Assembly (NCBI GenBank): GCA_902633885.1
Contig: CACPIK010000034.1
Location: 1 to 6,178, forward strand
Reading direction: 5' to 3'
From: an uncultured Pelagibacteraceae bacterium
GTDB lineage: Bacteria > Pseudomonadota > Alphaproteobacteria > Pelagibacterales > Pelagibacteraceae
DNA: 6,178 nucleotides
Below the pieces are notes generated by a model, which had not been told where the DNA came from, searched no databases, and was given only the letters and a program-made list of their open reading frames with translations. Below, one piece after another: positions 1 to 6,178 of this stretch (its first letter is position 1; each line of letters starts with the position of its first letter). The position numbers and the translations under genes are program-made.

Positions 1-1953
1 AAAGATAAGCTTTATAACTTTTTAAGAGAAATGGAATTCAATAGACTTTTGAGTTCTGCAATCTCAACATATGGCGAAACACAATTACAGAAGATTGATG
101 ATAAAGTTTTTAAAAATGAAAAACTATCTGAAATATCAAAGGAAAATTATTATCTAATTAAGAAAGAAGAGGATGTTAAAAAATGGTTAGATTCAGCAGA
201 AGAGATTGGTGAGCTTGCAATTGATACAGAAACTAGTTCTTTAGACCCACATCAGGCCAAGCTTATTGGTATATCTCTCTCATATAGTATTGGCAAAGCC
301 TGTTATATTCCACTTGCTCACAAAAATTATAAAAATTTAAATGAATTCAAAATTTTAAAAATATTAAAAAACTATTTAGAAGATAAAAGTATAAAAAAAA
401 TTGGACAAAATATTAAATTTGATTATATAATTTTTTATCAAAGAGGCATTGATATGAATTCTATCGAAGATACAATGCTTATGTCTTATGTTTTAGATGC
501 TGGAAAGAATAGGCACAATATGGATATATTGTCTGAAATCCATCTAAAACATAAAACAATTAAATTTAAAGATTTAGTAGGAACAGGTAAAAAACAAATT
601 AATTTTTCTGAAGTAGATGTGAATATAGCCAAAGATTATGCTGCAGAAGATGCAGATATAACTTATCGTTTATATAAGATTTTTTATAAATCGTTGAAGT
701 CTGAAAATCTTTTAAATATTTACGAAATTTTTGAAAAACCTTTAATTAAAATTTTAGCTTTAATGGAAATTAATGGTATTAAACTTGATGAAAAGTTTCT
801 TAAGAAATTATCTATAAAATTTGATAAAAAAATTCAAAATCTAGAACAAAAAATATTTAAAATTTCAAAGAAAACATTTAACATTGGATCTACTAAGCAA
901 TTGGGTGAAGTTATGTATAATGAATTAAAAATAGCTTCACTTAAAAAAACAAAAAAAGGAAGTTTTGCAACAAGTGCTAATGTTCTAGAGGATTTGGCTT
1001 TTAAAGGACATGAGTTTCCTAAGTTAATTTTAAAATGGAGACAAACTAGTAAATTAAAAAACACTTATTCTGACACTTTACCTGAACATATAAATCCTAA
1101 AACTAATAGGGTTCATACATCTTTTCTATTAGCAGCAACAACAACTGGTAGACTTGCATCTAGTGACCCTAACTTGCAAAATATTCCTATTAAAACCGAT
1201 GAAGGAAAAGATATCCGTAAAGCTTTTATTTCTGAAAAAAACAAAAAATTAATCTCTGCAGATTACAATCAAATAGAAATGAGAATTTTGGCTGATTTAG
1301 CCGATGTAAAAGCTTTAAAGAAAGCATTTGTAAATGATGAAGATATACACTCATTAACGGCAAGCCAAGTATTTGGAGTAAATATAAAAAGTATTAGTTA
1401 TGAAATGAGAAGGAAGGCAAAAGCAATTAATTTTGGAATTATTTATGGAATATCCCAATACGGTTTAGCCAAACAATTAGATGTTTCAAATAATGAAGCT
1501 GAAGAGTTTTTAAATTCATATTTTTTAAAATTTCCTGAGATAAAAGAATATATGAATGAAACAATTAAATTTTGCAGAAAAAGTGGTTATGTAAGTAATA
1601 TTTTTGGAAGAAAAACTCACATAACTGGAATCAACGACAAAAATTTTAATGTTAGAAACTTCCAAGAAAGAGCAGCAATTAATGCACCAATTCAAGGTTC
1701 TGCATCTGAAATAATGAGATTAGCAATGATAAGATTAAATAACGAAATATTTTCTAGCAAAAAGAAAAGTATTAAAATTTTACTTCAAATCCATGATGAA
1801 CTTATTTTCGAGTCTGATGATAAAGATGTGAAAAAAGTATCTAAACTTGTTAAAGATGTAATGACCAGTGTAAAAGATAGCGATCTTCATTCTTTTTCTA
1901 TACCCTTATTAGTTGATATAAATATAGGCCAAAATTGGGGCGAGCTTCATTGA
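1..1953 (+). CDS. polA: DNA polymerase I, 5'-truncated by the window edge (3'-5' exonuclease and polymerase domains)
   Basis: Family A DNA polymerase, which fills gaps and removes primers during replication and repair. The frame is open from base 1, and the codons before the ATG at 31 read KDKLYNFLRE, which fits the domain linker of alphaproteobacterial PolA. I therefore treat that ATG as internal and the gene as partial; the 5'-nuclease domain would lie upstream. The proofreading domain is intact: Exo I DTETSSLD (Asp at base 223, Glu at 229), Exo II GQNIKFD (Asn at 409, Asp at 421), Exo III YAAED (Tyr at 637, Asp at 649). Next come the thumb (STKQLGEVMYNEL) and the TGRLASSDPNLQNIPI segment. 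Polymerase motif A is SADYNQIEMR (catalytic Asp at 1261), motif B is RRKAKAINFGIIYG (Lys at 1420, Phe at 1432), and motif C is QIHDELIFE (Asp at 1795). The Phe in motif B is the dideoxy-discriminating type, as in E. coli. The visible 650 codons are roughly the size of a Klenow fragment. Identity is very secure. Confidence 0.97.
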   Translation, partial: KDKLYNFLREMEFNRLLSSAISTYGETQLQKIDDKVFKNEKLSEISKENYYLIKKEEDVKKWLDSAEEIGELAIDTETSSLDPHQAKLIGISLSYSIGKACYIPLAHKNYKNLNEFKILKILKNYLEDKSIKKIGQNIKFDYIIFYQRGIDMNSIEDTMLMSYVLDAGKNRHNMDILSEIHLKHKTIKFKDLVGTGKKQINFSEVDVNIAKDYAAEDADITYRLYKIFYKSLKSENLLNIYEIFEKPLIKILALMEINGIKLDEKFLKKLSIKFDKKIQNLEQKIFKISKKTFNIGSTKQLGEVMYNELKIASLKKTKKGSFATSANVLEDLAFKGHEFPKLILKWRQTSKLKNTYSDTLPEHINPKTNRVHTSFLLAATTTGRLASSDPNLQNIPIKTDEGKDIRKAFISEKNKKLISADYNQIEMRILADLADVKALKKAFVNDEDIHSLTASQVFGVNIKSISYEMRRKAKAINFGIIYGISQYGLAKQLDVSNNEAEEFLNSYFLKFPEIKEYMNETIKFCRKSGYVSNIFGRKTHITGINDKNFNVRNFQERAAINAPIQGSASEIMRLAMIRLNNEIFSSKKKSIKILLQIHDELIFESDDKDVKKVSKLVKDVMTSVKDSDLHSFSIPLLVDINIGQNWGELH

Positions 1954-1975
1954 TAAACAAATAATTGCCCAAATT
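1933..1975 (+). other. Imperfect inverted repeat over the polA stop codon; possible weak terminator or processing hairpin
   Basis: AATTGGGGC (1933-1941) can pair with GCCCAAATT (1967-1975) in eight of nine positions, with one G-A mismatch and a loop of 25 bases that contains the polA stop codon. The GC-rich half of the stem is notable in such AT-rich DNA. No uninterrupted T run follows directly; the nearest is five T at 1990-1994, so an intrinsic terminator is only a possibility. It lies at the boundary between polA and the two-component operon, where a transcript end would make sense. Confidence 0.25.
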
Positions 1976-1997
1976 AGAACAATTTAGTATTTTTAAT
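1965..1997 (+). promoter_or_regulatory. Weak candidate promoter for the two-component operon
   Basis: The 55-base gap between polA and the response regulator is the only non-coding DNA upstream of the operon. TTGCCC (1965-1970) and TATTTT (1988-1993) are each four-of-six matches to the -35 and -10 consensus, 17 bases apart. TTTAAT (1992-1997) is a better -10 but has no good -35. Such AT-rich DNA yields matches by chance, so this only marks where to look. I see no Shine-Dalgarno sequence before the ATG at 2009. Confidence 0.18.
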
Positions 1998-2008
1998 ATT
2001 TATAAATT

Positions 2009-2707
2009 ATGATTCACACAGTTGCTTTAATTGATGATGATAGAAATATTTTAACTAGTTTAAGTATAGCTCTAGAAAAAGAAGGATTTAAAATTCAAAC
2101 TTATTTAGATGGAGAGAGTGCTTTAATAGGTTTATCAAGAACACCACCTGACTTGGCAGTTATAGATATTAAAATGCCAAGAATGGATGGTGAAGAATTG
2201 TTAAAAAAATTAAGAAAAAAAACTGCAATGCCAGTAATATTTTTAACTTCAAAAGATGAAGAGGTAGACGAACTTTTAGGTTTAAAGCTTGGAGCAGATG
2301 ATTTTGTAAAAAAATCCGGAGGTTTTTCCACAAAAGTTTTGATTGAAAGAATAAGAGTACAATTAAGAAAAAAAGATAATAAAATAGAAGAAAATAAAAA
2401 TGTCATTTCTCATGGAAAACTAAAGTTGGACCCTTCTCAACTGGAGTGTGAGTGGGATGGTAAACAGCTTCCAGATAAATTAACAACTACAGAATTTTTG
2501 ATTGTAAGAGAACTTGCCAAAAGGCCAGGAATAATCAAAGAAAGATCTCAATTGATGGATGTAGCTTATAGAGAAGATACAGACATCGAAGATAGAACTA
2601 TTGATAGTCATGTAAAAAGAATAAGAAAAAAATTTAAGAAAATTGATATTAATTTTTCAGCTATTGAAACAAGATATGGAAGTGGATATAGATGGAATGT
2701 TAAATAA
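2009..2707 (+). CDS. chvI: ChvI-like OmpR-family response regulator
   Basis: DNA-binding response regulator of 232 residues, the likely phosphorylation partner of the kinase encoded next. The receiver domain (about 1-120) has the acidic pocket D9-D10-D11, phospho-acceptor D53 in VIDIKMPRMDGEEL, switch residue T80 (LTSKDEEVDELLG) and conserved K101. The winged-helix domain (about 132-232) carries TTTEFLIVRELAKRPG, the recognition-helix segment DRTIDSHVKRIRKKF and the terminal YGSGYRW hairpin. These segments match rhizobial ChvI closely, including the start (ChvI begins with an aromatic-poor MxTIALVDDDRNILTS-type stretch), which supports the ATG at 2009 despite the lack of a ribosome binding site. 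In rhizobia and Brucella, ChvI controls envelope, acid-stress and surface polysaccharide genes; its targets here are unknown. One oddity is that the usual Lys-Pro-Phe after the receiver's last strand is replaced by K101-K-S-G-G-F, so the conserved cis-proline is missing. Confidence 0.92.
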   Translation: MIHTVALIDDDRNILTSLSIALEKEGFKIQTYLDGESALIGLSRTPPDLAVIDIKMPRMDGEELLKKLRKKTAMPVIFLTSKDEEVDELLGLKLGADDFVKKSGGFSTKVLIERIRVQLRKKDNKIEENKNVISHGKLKLDPSQLECEWDGKQLPDKLTTTEFLIVRELAKRPGIIKERSQLMDVAYREDTDIEDRTIDSHVKRIRKKFKKIDINFSAIETRYGSGYRWNVK

Positions 2708-4239
2708 TGCTTGGTGTTTTCATAAAGAACCTATCTATTCTTAAAAAATTTCTTTTTATAAATTTTCTTGTTTTTTTAGTTATCGCAATATTAACTTTAG
2801 TTTATTTAAATAATATTCAGCCTTCATTAATAAAAGGCAAAACTTCTAATCACATAAAAACATTAGATAATACAATTGAAAACCTTAATAGACTTAAAAT
2901 AAAATTTAGCGAACAAGATATTAAAAAATTTTTATTTTCTACTAGATTTCTTTTTCAAAACTTAGATAGAGTCCAAATTTTTGATAATAACTTTAATCTC
3001 ATTGGTGATACTGACACTCTTGACTTAGACCCTAGAGCTTTTTCTCAAAGACTTGATATAATAGAAATGAACGATTTAAATGAGGCTCAAATTAAAACAA
3101 AAGAAAAAAGCCAGTCTAAAAAAGATAATAAATTATCAGTTATTTTTTCAAATTTAGATAAATATTCTAAGTCTAAAGATTTTGGAAAACCTTACTCTTT
3201 TACTTTAGAAAGTTATGATCAATTTTTATTAATAACTATTAAGAATGTTTTTAAAAATGGTAAAAACATCGGTTATCTTGCAATTACTGAAAATGCAAAT
3301 GATGTTAAAGCTGCAGTTGATGAAAGAGAAAATTTTATAATAAGAACAGCAATATTGGTTGTAATAGTTATTTTAATTTTTTCTTTTGTATTAAATAGAT
3401 ATTTTTTAAAACCAATTAGGAATCTTGTTACTTATACAAAAATTATTAAAGATAAAAGTGAACAAGCATCAAATATTGAAAACATAAAGAAAAGAAATGA
3501 TGAATTAGGAGCTTTAGCAAAGTCTTTAGATGAAATGACTAATGAGTTAAATAAAAGAATAACAACTGCTGAAAATTATTCTACAGACTTACTTCATGAA
3601 ATAAGAAATCCTTTAGCCTCTTTAAAGAGTGCCTCAGATATAATTTCTGAAACTGAAAATAAGGAGCAACGAAACAAATTAGTTGGAATAGTATCTCATG
3701 ATGTAGAAAGGATTGAGAGACTAATAACTGATTATTCGCAAATGTTAAAAGATGAAGTTGTTATTTCATCTGAAAAAATGGAAATAATTGATTTGAAAAA
3801 AATTGCTATATCAGTTGTTGATGATTTTAATAGTATTTATGAGTCCAAAAGATCAATAGCTATAAAGTTAAAAACTAATGGGTCTGAAAATTATTTTATA
3901 TTTGGGATTCAAAACAGAATAGAACAAATAATTGCAAATCTATTAGAAAATTCAATTTCTTTTAGTAAGGATAATCAAGAAATAATTGTTGAAATTTCGA
4001 AAATAAACGAAGGTAAGTTATCTTTGATTGTTCAAGATGAGGGCATAGGTTTTAGTGAAAAAGATACAAATAAAATTTTCAACAGATTTTATAGCAACAG
4101 GCCAGAAAAATTTGGAGAACATTCAGGATTGGGTCTAAATATAGTGAAAAACCTAGTCGAATTGCACAATGGAGAGATAAAAGCTGAAAATAATAAGAAC
4201 AAAGGTGCAAAAATTGAGATTACTTTTCCAGTGGCTTAA
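2707..4239 (+). CDS. chvG: ChvG-like membrane sensor histidine kinase
   Basis: Inner-membrane sensor kinase of 510 residues. Its start ATG shares one base with the stop of the response regulator (TAATG), so translation is probably coupled and the two form a cognate pair. Topology: a short cytoplasmic start, membrane segment at about 15-34, a periplasmic sensing region at about 35-209 with a lysine/glutamate-rich stretch near 126-142, a second membrane segment at about 211-230, then a HAMP linker starting near LKPIRN (P236). The dimerisation domain has the H-box LLHEIRNPLASLKS with phospho-acceptor H297. The ATPase domain shows the N-box NLLENS (N415), the G1 box DEGIGF (D444), the F-box IFNRFY and the G2 box GLGL (474-477). 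All catalytic elements are intact. The H-box context and the ChvI-type neighbour point to ChvG. It is shorter than the rhizobial proteins I know of (nearer 600), mainly in the sensing part. No ExoR-like periplasmic repressor is encoded in the window, and the signal sensed is unknown. Confidence 0.88.
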   Translation: MLGVFIKNLSILKKFLFINFLVFLVIAILTLVYLNNIQPSLIKGKTSNHIKTLDNTIENLNRLKIKFSEQDIKKFLFSTRFLFQNLDRVQIFDNNFNLIGDTDTLDLDPRAFSQRLDIIEMNDLNEAQIKTKEKSQSKKDNKLSVIFSNLDKYSKSKDFGKPYSFTLESYDQFLLITIKNVFKNGKNIGYLAITENANDVKAAVDERENFIIRTAILVVIVILIFSFVLNRYFLKPIRNLVTYTKIIKDKSEQASNIENIKKRNDELGALAKSLDEMTNELNKRITTAENYSTDLLHEIRNPLASLKSASDIISETENKEQRNKLVGIVSHDVERIERLITDYSQMLKDEVVISSEKMEIIDLKKIAISVVDDFNSIYESKRSIAIKLKTNGSENYFIFGIQNRIEQIIANLLENSISFSKDNQEIIVEISKINEGKLSLIVQDEGIGFSEKDTNKIFNRFYSNRPEKFGEHSGLGLNIVKNLVELHNGEIKAENNKNKGAKIEITFPVA

Positions 4240-4277
4240 TGTTCAGTTGATTATCATTAATAAAGTTGTTACAAGCC
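4233..4277 (+). promoter_or_regulatory. Possible structured leader ahead of ahcY (inverted repeat plus C-rich stretch)
   Basis: TTAATG (4236-4241), over the kinase stop codon, pairs perfectly with CATTAA (4255-4260) across a 13-base loop. The adjoining GGC (4233-4235) can pair with GCC (4275-4277), closing an outer stem with a 14-base bulge on the 3' side. The GCCCCG at 4275-4280 is out of place in such AT-rich DNA and sits where a Shine-Dalgarno sequence would be expected. The pairing is short and could be chance. The core sequences I know for the SAM-II and SAH riboswitches are not visible. Confidence 0.2.
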
Positions 4278-4284
4278 CCGATTT

Positions 4285-5571
4285 ATGAATGATTATAAAG
4301 TAAAAGATATTAGTCAAGCAGAATTCGGAAGAAAAGAAATTTCTTTAGCAGAAACAGAAATGCCAGGTCTAATGGCATTAAGATCTGAATATAAGGGTAA
4401 AAATCCACTCAAGGGAGCAAAAATACTTGGATGTTTACATATGACAATTCAAACTGCAGTTTTAATTGAAACACTAGTTCACTTAGGAGCAGAAGTGAGA
4501 TGGTCTTCTTGTAATATATTTTCAACACAAGATCATGCAGCGGCAGCTATTGCTAAAGCTGGTATACCTGTATTTGCTTGGAAAGGTGAAACAGAAGAAG
4601 AATATTGGTGGTGTGTTAGACAAACAATAGAAGGAAAAAAAGATTGGAAACCAAACATGATTTTAGACGATGGTGGAGATCTTACAGCTCTTATGCATAA
4701 AGATTATAAAGAACTTCTAAAAGATATTAAAGGATTGAGTGAAGAAACAACTACAGGAGTTTTAGCTTTAAAAAAAATGGAAGAACAAGGAACATTATTA
4801 GTTCCAGCAATTAATGTTAACGACTCAGTAACAAAATCAAAATTTGACAATCTTTATGGATGCAGAGAAAGTTTAGTTGATGGAATAAAGAGAGCTACAG
4901 ATGTTATGATGTCAGGTAAAGTAGCTATTGTTGCCGGATTTGGGGATGTTGGAAAAGGTAGTGCCGCATCTTTGAGACAGAGCGGAGCAAGAGTTATGGT
5001 CACAGAAACAGATCCAATTTGTGCACTCCAAGCTGCCATGGAGGGTTATGAAGTTGTTTTAATGGATGAAATGATTGGACAAGCAGATATTGTAGTTACA
5101 GCTACAGGTAATAAAGATATTGTTACAGCAGATCATATGAGAGCAATGAAAGATAGAGCAATACTTTGTAATATAGGACACTTTGATAATGAAATTCAGG
5201 TAGAAGCATTAAAAAACTATAAATGGGATGAAATTAAACCGCAAGTTCATGAAATTACATTTCCAGATAATAAAAGATTAATTTTATTAGCAGAGGGAAG
5301 ACTTGTAAATTTAGGTTGTGCAACTGGTCATCCTAGTTTTGTAATGAGTGCTTCATTTACTAATCAAGTTACGGCACAAATAGAACTTTGGAATAATTCA
5401 GAAAAATATGAAAAGAAAGTATATGTGCTTCCGAAACATTTAGATGAAAAAGTTGCAAGACTTCATCTTGAAAAAGTAGGAGCAAAACTTACAAAATTAT
5501 CAGAGGATCAAGCAGACTATATTAGTGTTAAAACAGAAGGACCTTACAAACCAGATGCCTATCGCTACTAA
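4285..5571 (+). CDS. ahcY: S-adenosylhomocysteine hydrolase (adenosylhomocysteinase)
   Basis: Cytosolic NAD-dependent enzyme that splits S-adenosylhomocysteine to adenosine and homocysteine, relieving inhibition of methyltransferases and feeding methionine resynthesis. Key residues are present (human equivalents in brackets): H52 and T54 in [10 protein letters not shown] (H55, T57), D129 in LDDGGDLT (D131), E154 in SEETTTG (E156), N179, K184 and D188 in [13 protein letters not shown] (N181, K186, D190). The NAD-binding loop is GFGDVGKG from G218, and the canonical C-terminus ends in YKPDAYRY, where the Lys and Tyr from one subunit close the NAD site of its neighbour. At 428 residues it is the compact form, close to the human enzyme (432). 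It lacks the insertion of about 40 residues that many bacterial and plant homologues carry between the DDGGD and SEETTTG motifs. Codon and base use look less AT-biased than in the neighbours, as expected for a highly expressed enzyme. No Shine-Dalgarno sequence precedes the ATG. Its tail overlaps tsaE. Confidence 0.98.
   Translation: MNDYKVKDISQAEFGRKEISLAETEMPGLMALRSEYKGKNPLKGAKILGCLHMTIQTAVLIETLVHLGAEVRWSSCNIFSTQDHAAAAIAKAGIPVFAWKGETEEEYWWCVRQTIEGKKDWKPNMILDDGGDLTALMHKDYKELLKDIKGLSEETTTGVLALKKMEEQGTLLVPAINVNDSVTKSKFDNLYGCRESLVDGIKRATDVMMSGKVAIVAGFGDVGKGSAASLRQSGARVMVTETDPICALQAAMEGYEVVLMDEMIGQADIVVTATGNKDIVTADHMRAMKDRAILCNIGHFDNEIQVEALKNYKWDEIKPQVHEITFPDNKRLILLAEGRLVNLGCATGHPSFVMSASFTNQVTAQIELWNNSEKYEKKVYVLPKHLDEKVARLHLEKVGAKLTKLSEDQADYISVKTEGPYKPDAYRY
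5535..5541 (+). promoter_or_regulatory. Shine-Dalgarno-like site AGAAGGA that decides the tsaE start
   Basis: AGAAGGA lies inside the end of ahcY, 13 bases before the ATG at 5555. This is somewhat long spacing, but it is the only purine-rich site near either candidate start. The alternative in-frame GTG at 5525 has no such site upstream and would lengthen the overlap with ahcY to 47 bases, so ATG 5555 is preferred. Confidence 0.45.
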
Positions 5572-6037
5572 AAGTAGCAGGATAAATATTTCTAAAGAAA
5601 GCAAAACCAAATCAATTGCAGAAGTATTTTCAAAAAACCTTTTTTCAGGAGATATATTATTATTGAGTGGAGAACTAGGAGTTGGTAAAACAACTTTTGT
5701 TAAATATTTGATAAATTCTTTTCAAATAAATCTTAAAAAATCAATTACTGAAATCCCAAGTCCTACATTTAATATTGTAAATGAATATAATTTTGAAAGA
5801 TTAACTATTAAACACTTTGATCTTTATAGAATAGGCAATGAAAAAGAATTAGAAAATCTTGGTATTCTAGAGAATAATATTAATCAAATTACATTAATTG
5901 AATGGCCTAAAATAATGAAGAATCATAATCTTGAAAATTGTATAAACTTATTATTTGAATATGAGGAAGATTATAAAAAAAGATTTATTACAATTTCATC
6001 AATTAAAAATATTAGTTTTTTAGATGAATTTGAATAA
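5555..6037 (+). CDS. tsaE: tRNA threonylcarbamoyladenosine synthesis ATPase TsaE
   Basis: P-loop ATPase that works with TsaB and TsaD to place the threonylcarbamoyl group on A37 of ANN-reading tRNAs (t6A), a near-universal modification. From ATG 5555 the protein has 160 residues, close to the usual size of about 150-160. It has a Walker A motif [15 protein letters not shown] (K45, T46), the family switch segment [12 protein letters not shown], the HFDLYRI strand and the LIEWPKI motif near the C-terminal third, all hallmarks of TsaE (YjeE). The first 17 bases overlap the end of ahcY in another frame and the last 14 overlap the following gene, so ahcY, tsaE and the phosphotransferase are probably co-transcribed. 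An in-frame GTG at 5525 would add ten residues not needed for the fold. TsaB, TsaC and TsaD are not encoded in this window. Confidence 0.95.
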   Translation: MPIATKSSRINISKESKTKSIAEVFSKNLFSGDILLLSGELGVGKTTFVKYLINSFQINLKKSITEIPSPTFNIVNEYNFERLTIKHFDLYRIGNEKELENLGILENNINQITLIEWPKIMKNHNLENCINLLFEYEEDYKKRFITISSIKNISFLDEFE

Positions 6038-6178
6038 TATTAAAAAATTGTCAGGTGATGCTTCTTTTAGAAATTTTTATAGAACTAAAAGTTCAATCAT
6101 AGTTTTTTGTAAAAGAAACAAAAAAAGTAATTTATTAGCATATGATGCAATAAATAAAATTCTGTTAAAAAATGATAT
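6024..6178 (+). CDS. AmgK-like aminoglycoside-phosphotransferase-fold kinase, N-terminal fragment cut by the window end
   Basis: This is an open frame of 51 codons that continues past the window. It begins [20 protein letters not shown] and goes on through SSIIVFCKRN and LLAYDAINKILLKND. The SGDASFRxxYR segment is the nucleotide-binding start of the kinase family that includes AmgK, which phosphorylates N-acetylmuramate or N-acetylglucosamine at the anomeric carbon in cell-wall recycling. In alphaproteobacteria a gene of this type commonly follows tsaE and precedes a MurU-like nucleotidyltransferase, which agrees with its position here. An in-frame TAG directly precedes the ATG at 6024, so this is the first possible start. 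It overlaps tsaE by 14 bases and has no clear ribosome binding site, suggesting coupled translation. The catalytic Asp motifs lie beyond the window, so the substrate remains an inference. Confidence 0.68.
   Translation, partial: MNLNNIKKLSGDASFRNFYRTKSSIIVFCKRNKKSNLLAYDAINKILLKND

Noticed and set aside
31..33. ATG at 31 as the true start of a Klenow-like short polymerase
   Set aside because: The frame stays open to base 1, and the preceding codons (KDKLYNFLRE) continue the PolA linker sequence, so the gene most likely starts before the window. A standalone short form cannot be fully excluded without upstream sequence.
834..1064. Minus-strand open frame of 76 codons within polA
   Set aside because: It is antisense to the conserved polA thumb region, has low-complexity composition and no recognisable motif.
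2318..2322. Internal GGAGG as a ribosome site for a gene inside the response regulator
   Set aside because: No start codon with a sizeable frame follows at suitable spacing; the bases simply encode the Gly-Gly of the altered loop.
2101..2406. Minus-strand open frame of 101 codons within the response regulator
   Set aside because: It is fully antisense to the conserved receiver domain. Its Ser/Phe/Lys-rich product reflects the AT-rich coding strand and shows no family motif.
4240..4284. SAM-II, SAM/SAH or SAH riboswitch upstream of ahcY
   Set aside because: The gap is only 45 bases and the core sequences of these classes (for example GCUAAA of SAM-II) are not visible. Only an unassigned structured leader is kept as a weak possibility.
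4854..5039. Minus-strand open frame of 61 codons within ahcY
   Set aside because: It is antisense to the NAD-binding domain of ahcY, with no ribosome site or homology that I can see.
5525..5554. GTG at 5525 as the tsaE start
   Set aside because: No ribosome site precedes it, the extra ten residues add nothing to the TsaE fold, and ATG 5555 has an AGAAGGA site upstream.
1..6178. CRISPR array, tRNA, rRNA, insertion sequence or attachment site
   Set aside because: No regularly spaced repeats, cloverleaf sequences, transposase motifs or flanking inverted repeats were seen; nearly all bases are accounted for by six housekeeping or regulatory genes.

Overview
The window looks like a chromosomal segment from an AT-rich, streamlined alphaproteobacterium, most likely of the SAR11 (Pelagibacterales) type. 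The reasons are the very low GC content, the lysine/isoleucine/asparagine-rich proteins, intergenic gaps of only 45-55 bases, overlapping genes, and a response regulator that matches rhizobial ChvI almost motif for motif. The taxonomic call is inference from composition, protein similarity recalled from memory and gene order; no search was run.

Layout: all six genes lie on the + strand. (1) Bases 1-1953 hold the C-terminal two thirds of DNA polymerase I (polA): the proofreading exonuclease and polymerase domains, both with intact catalytic residues. The 5'-nuclease domain lies before the window, so the ATG at 31 is internal. (2) After a 55-base gap come a ChvI-like response regulator (2009-2707) and a ChvG-like membrane histidine kinase (2707-4239), joined by a one-base TAATG stop/start overlap. 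(3) After a 45-base gap without a Shine-Dalgarno sequence comes ahcY (4285-5571), S-adenosylhomocysteine hydrolase, in the compact form of about 430 residues. (4) tsaE (5555-6037), the ATPase of tRNA t6A synthesis, overlaps the end of ahcY. (5) A kinase-fold gene of the AmgK/aminoglycoside-phosphotransferase type starts inside the end of tsaE at 6024 and runs off the window.

The order chvI-chvG-...-ahcY-...-tsaE-phosphotransferase is recognisable from other alphaproteobacteria, where hprK and PTS genes usually sit between chvG and ahcY. Here that block is absent, and the kinase gene is followed directly by ahcY. The genes otherwise serve separate housekeeping roles: DNA repair and replication, envelope-stress signalling, the methylation cycle, tRNA modification and probable sugar phosphorylation in cell-wall recycling.

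I found no mobile element, CRISPR array, tRNA, rRNA or clearly new system. The items most worth a second look are the altered Lys-Pro switch motif of the response regulator, the C-rich unexplained leader in front of ahcY, and the apparent loss of the PTS block.
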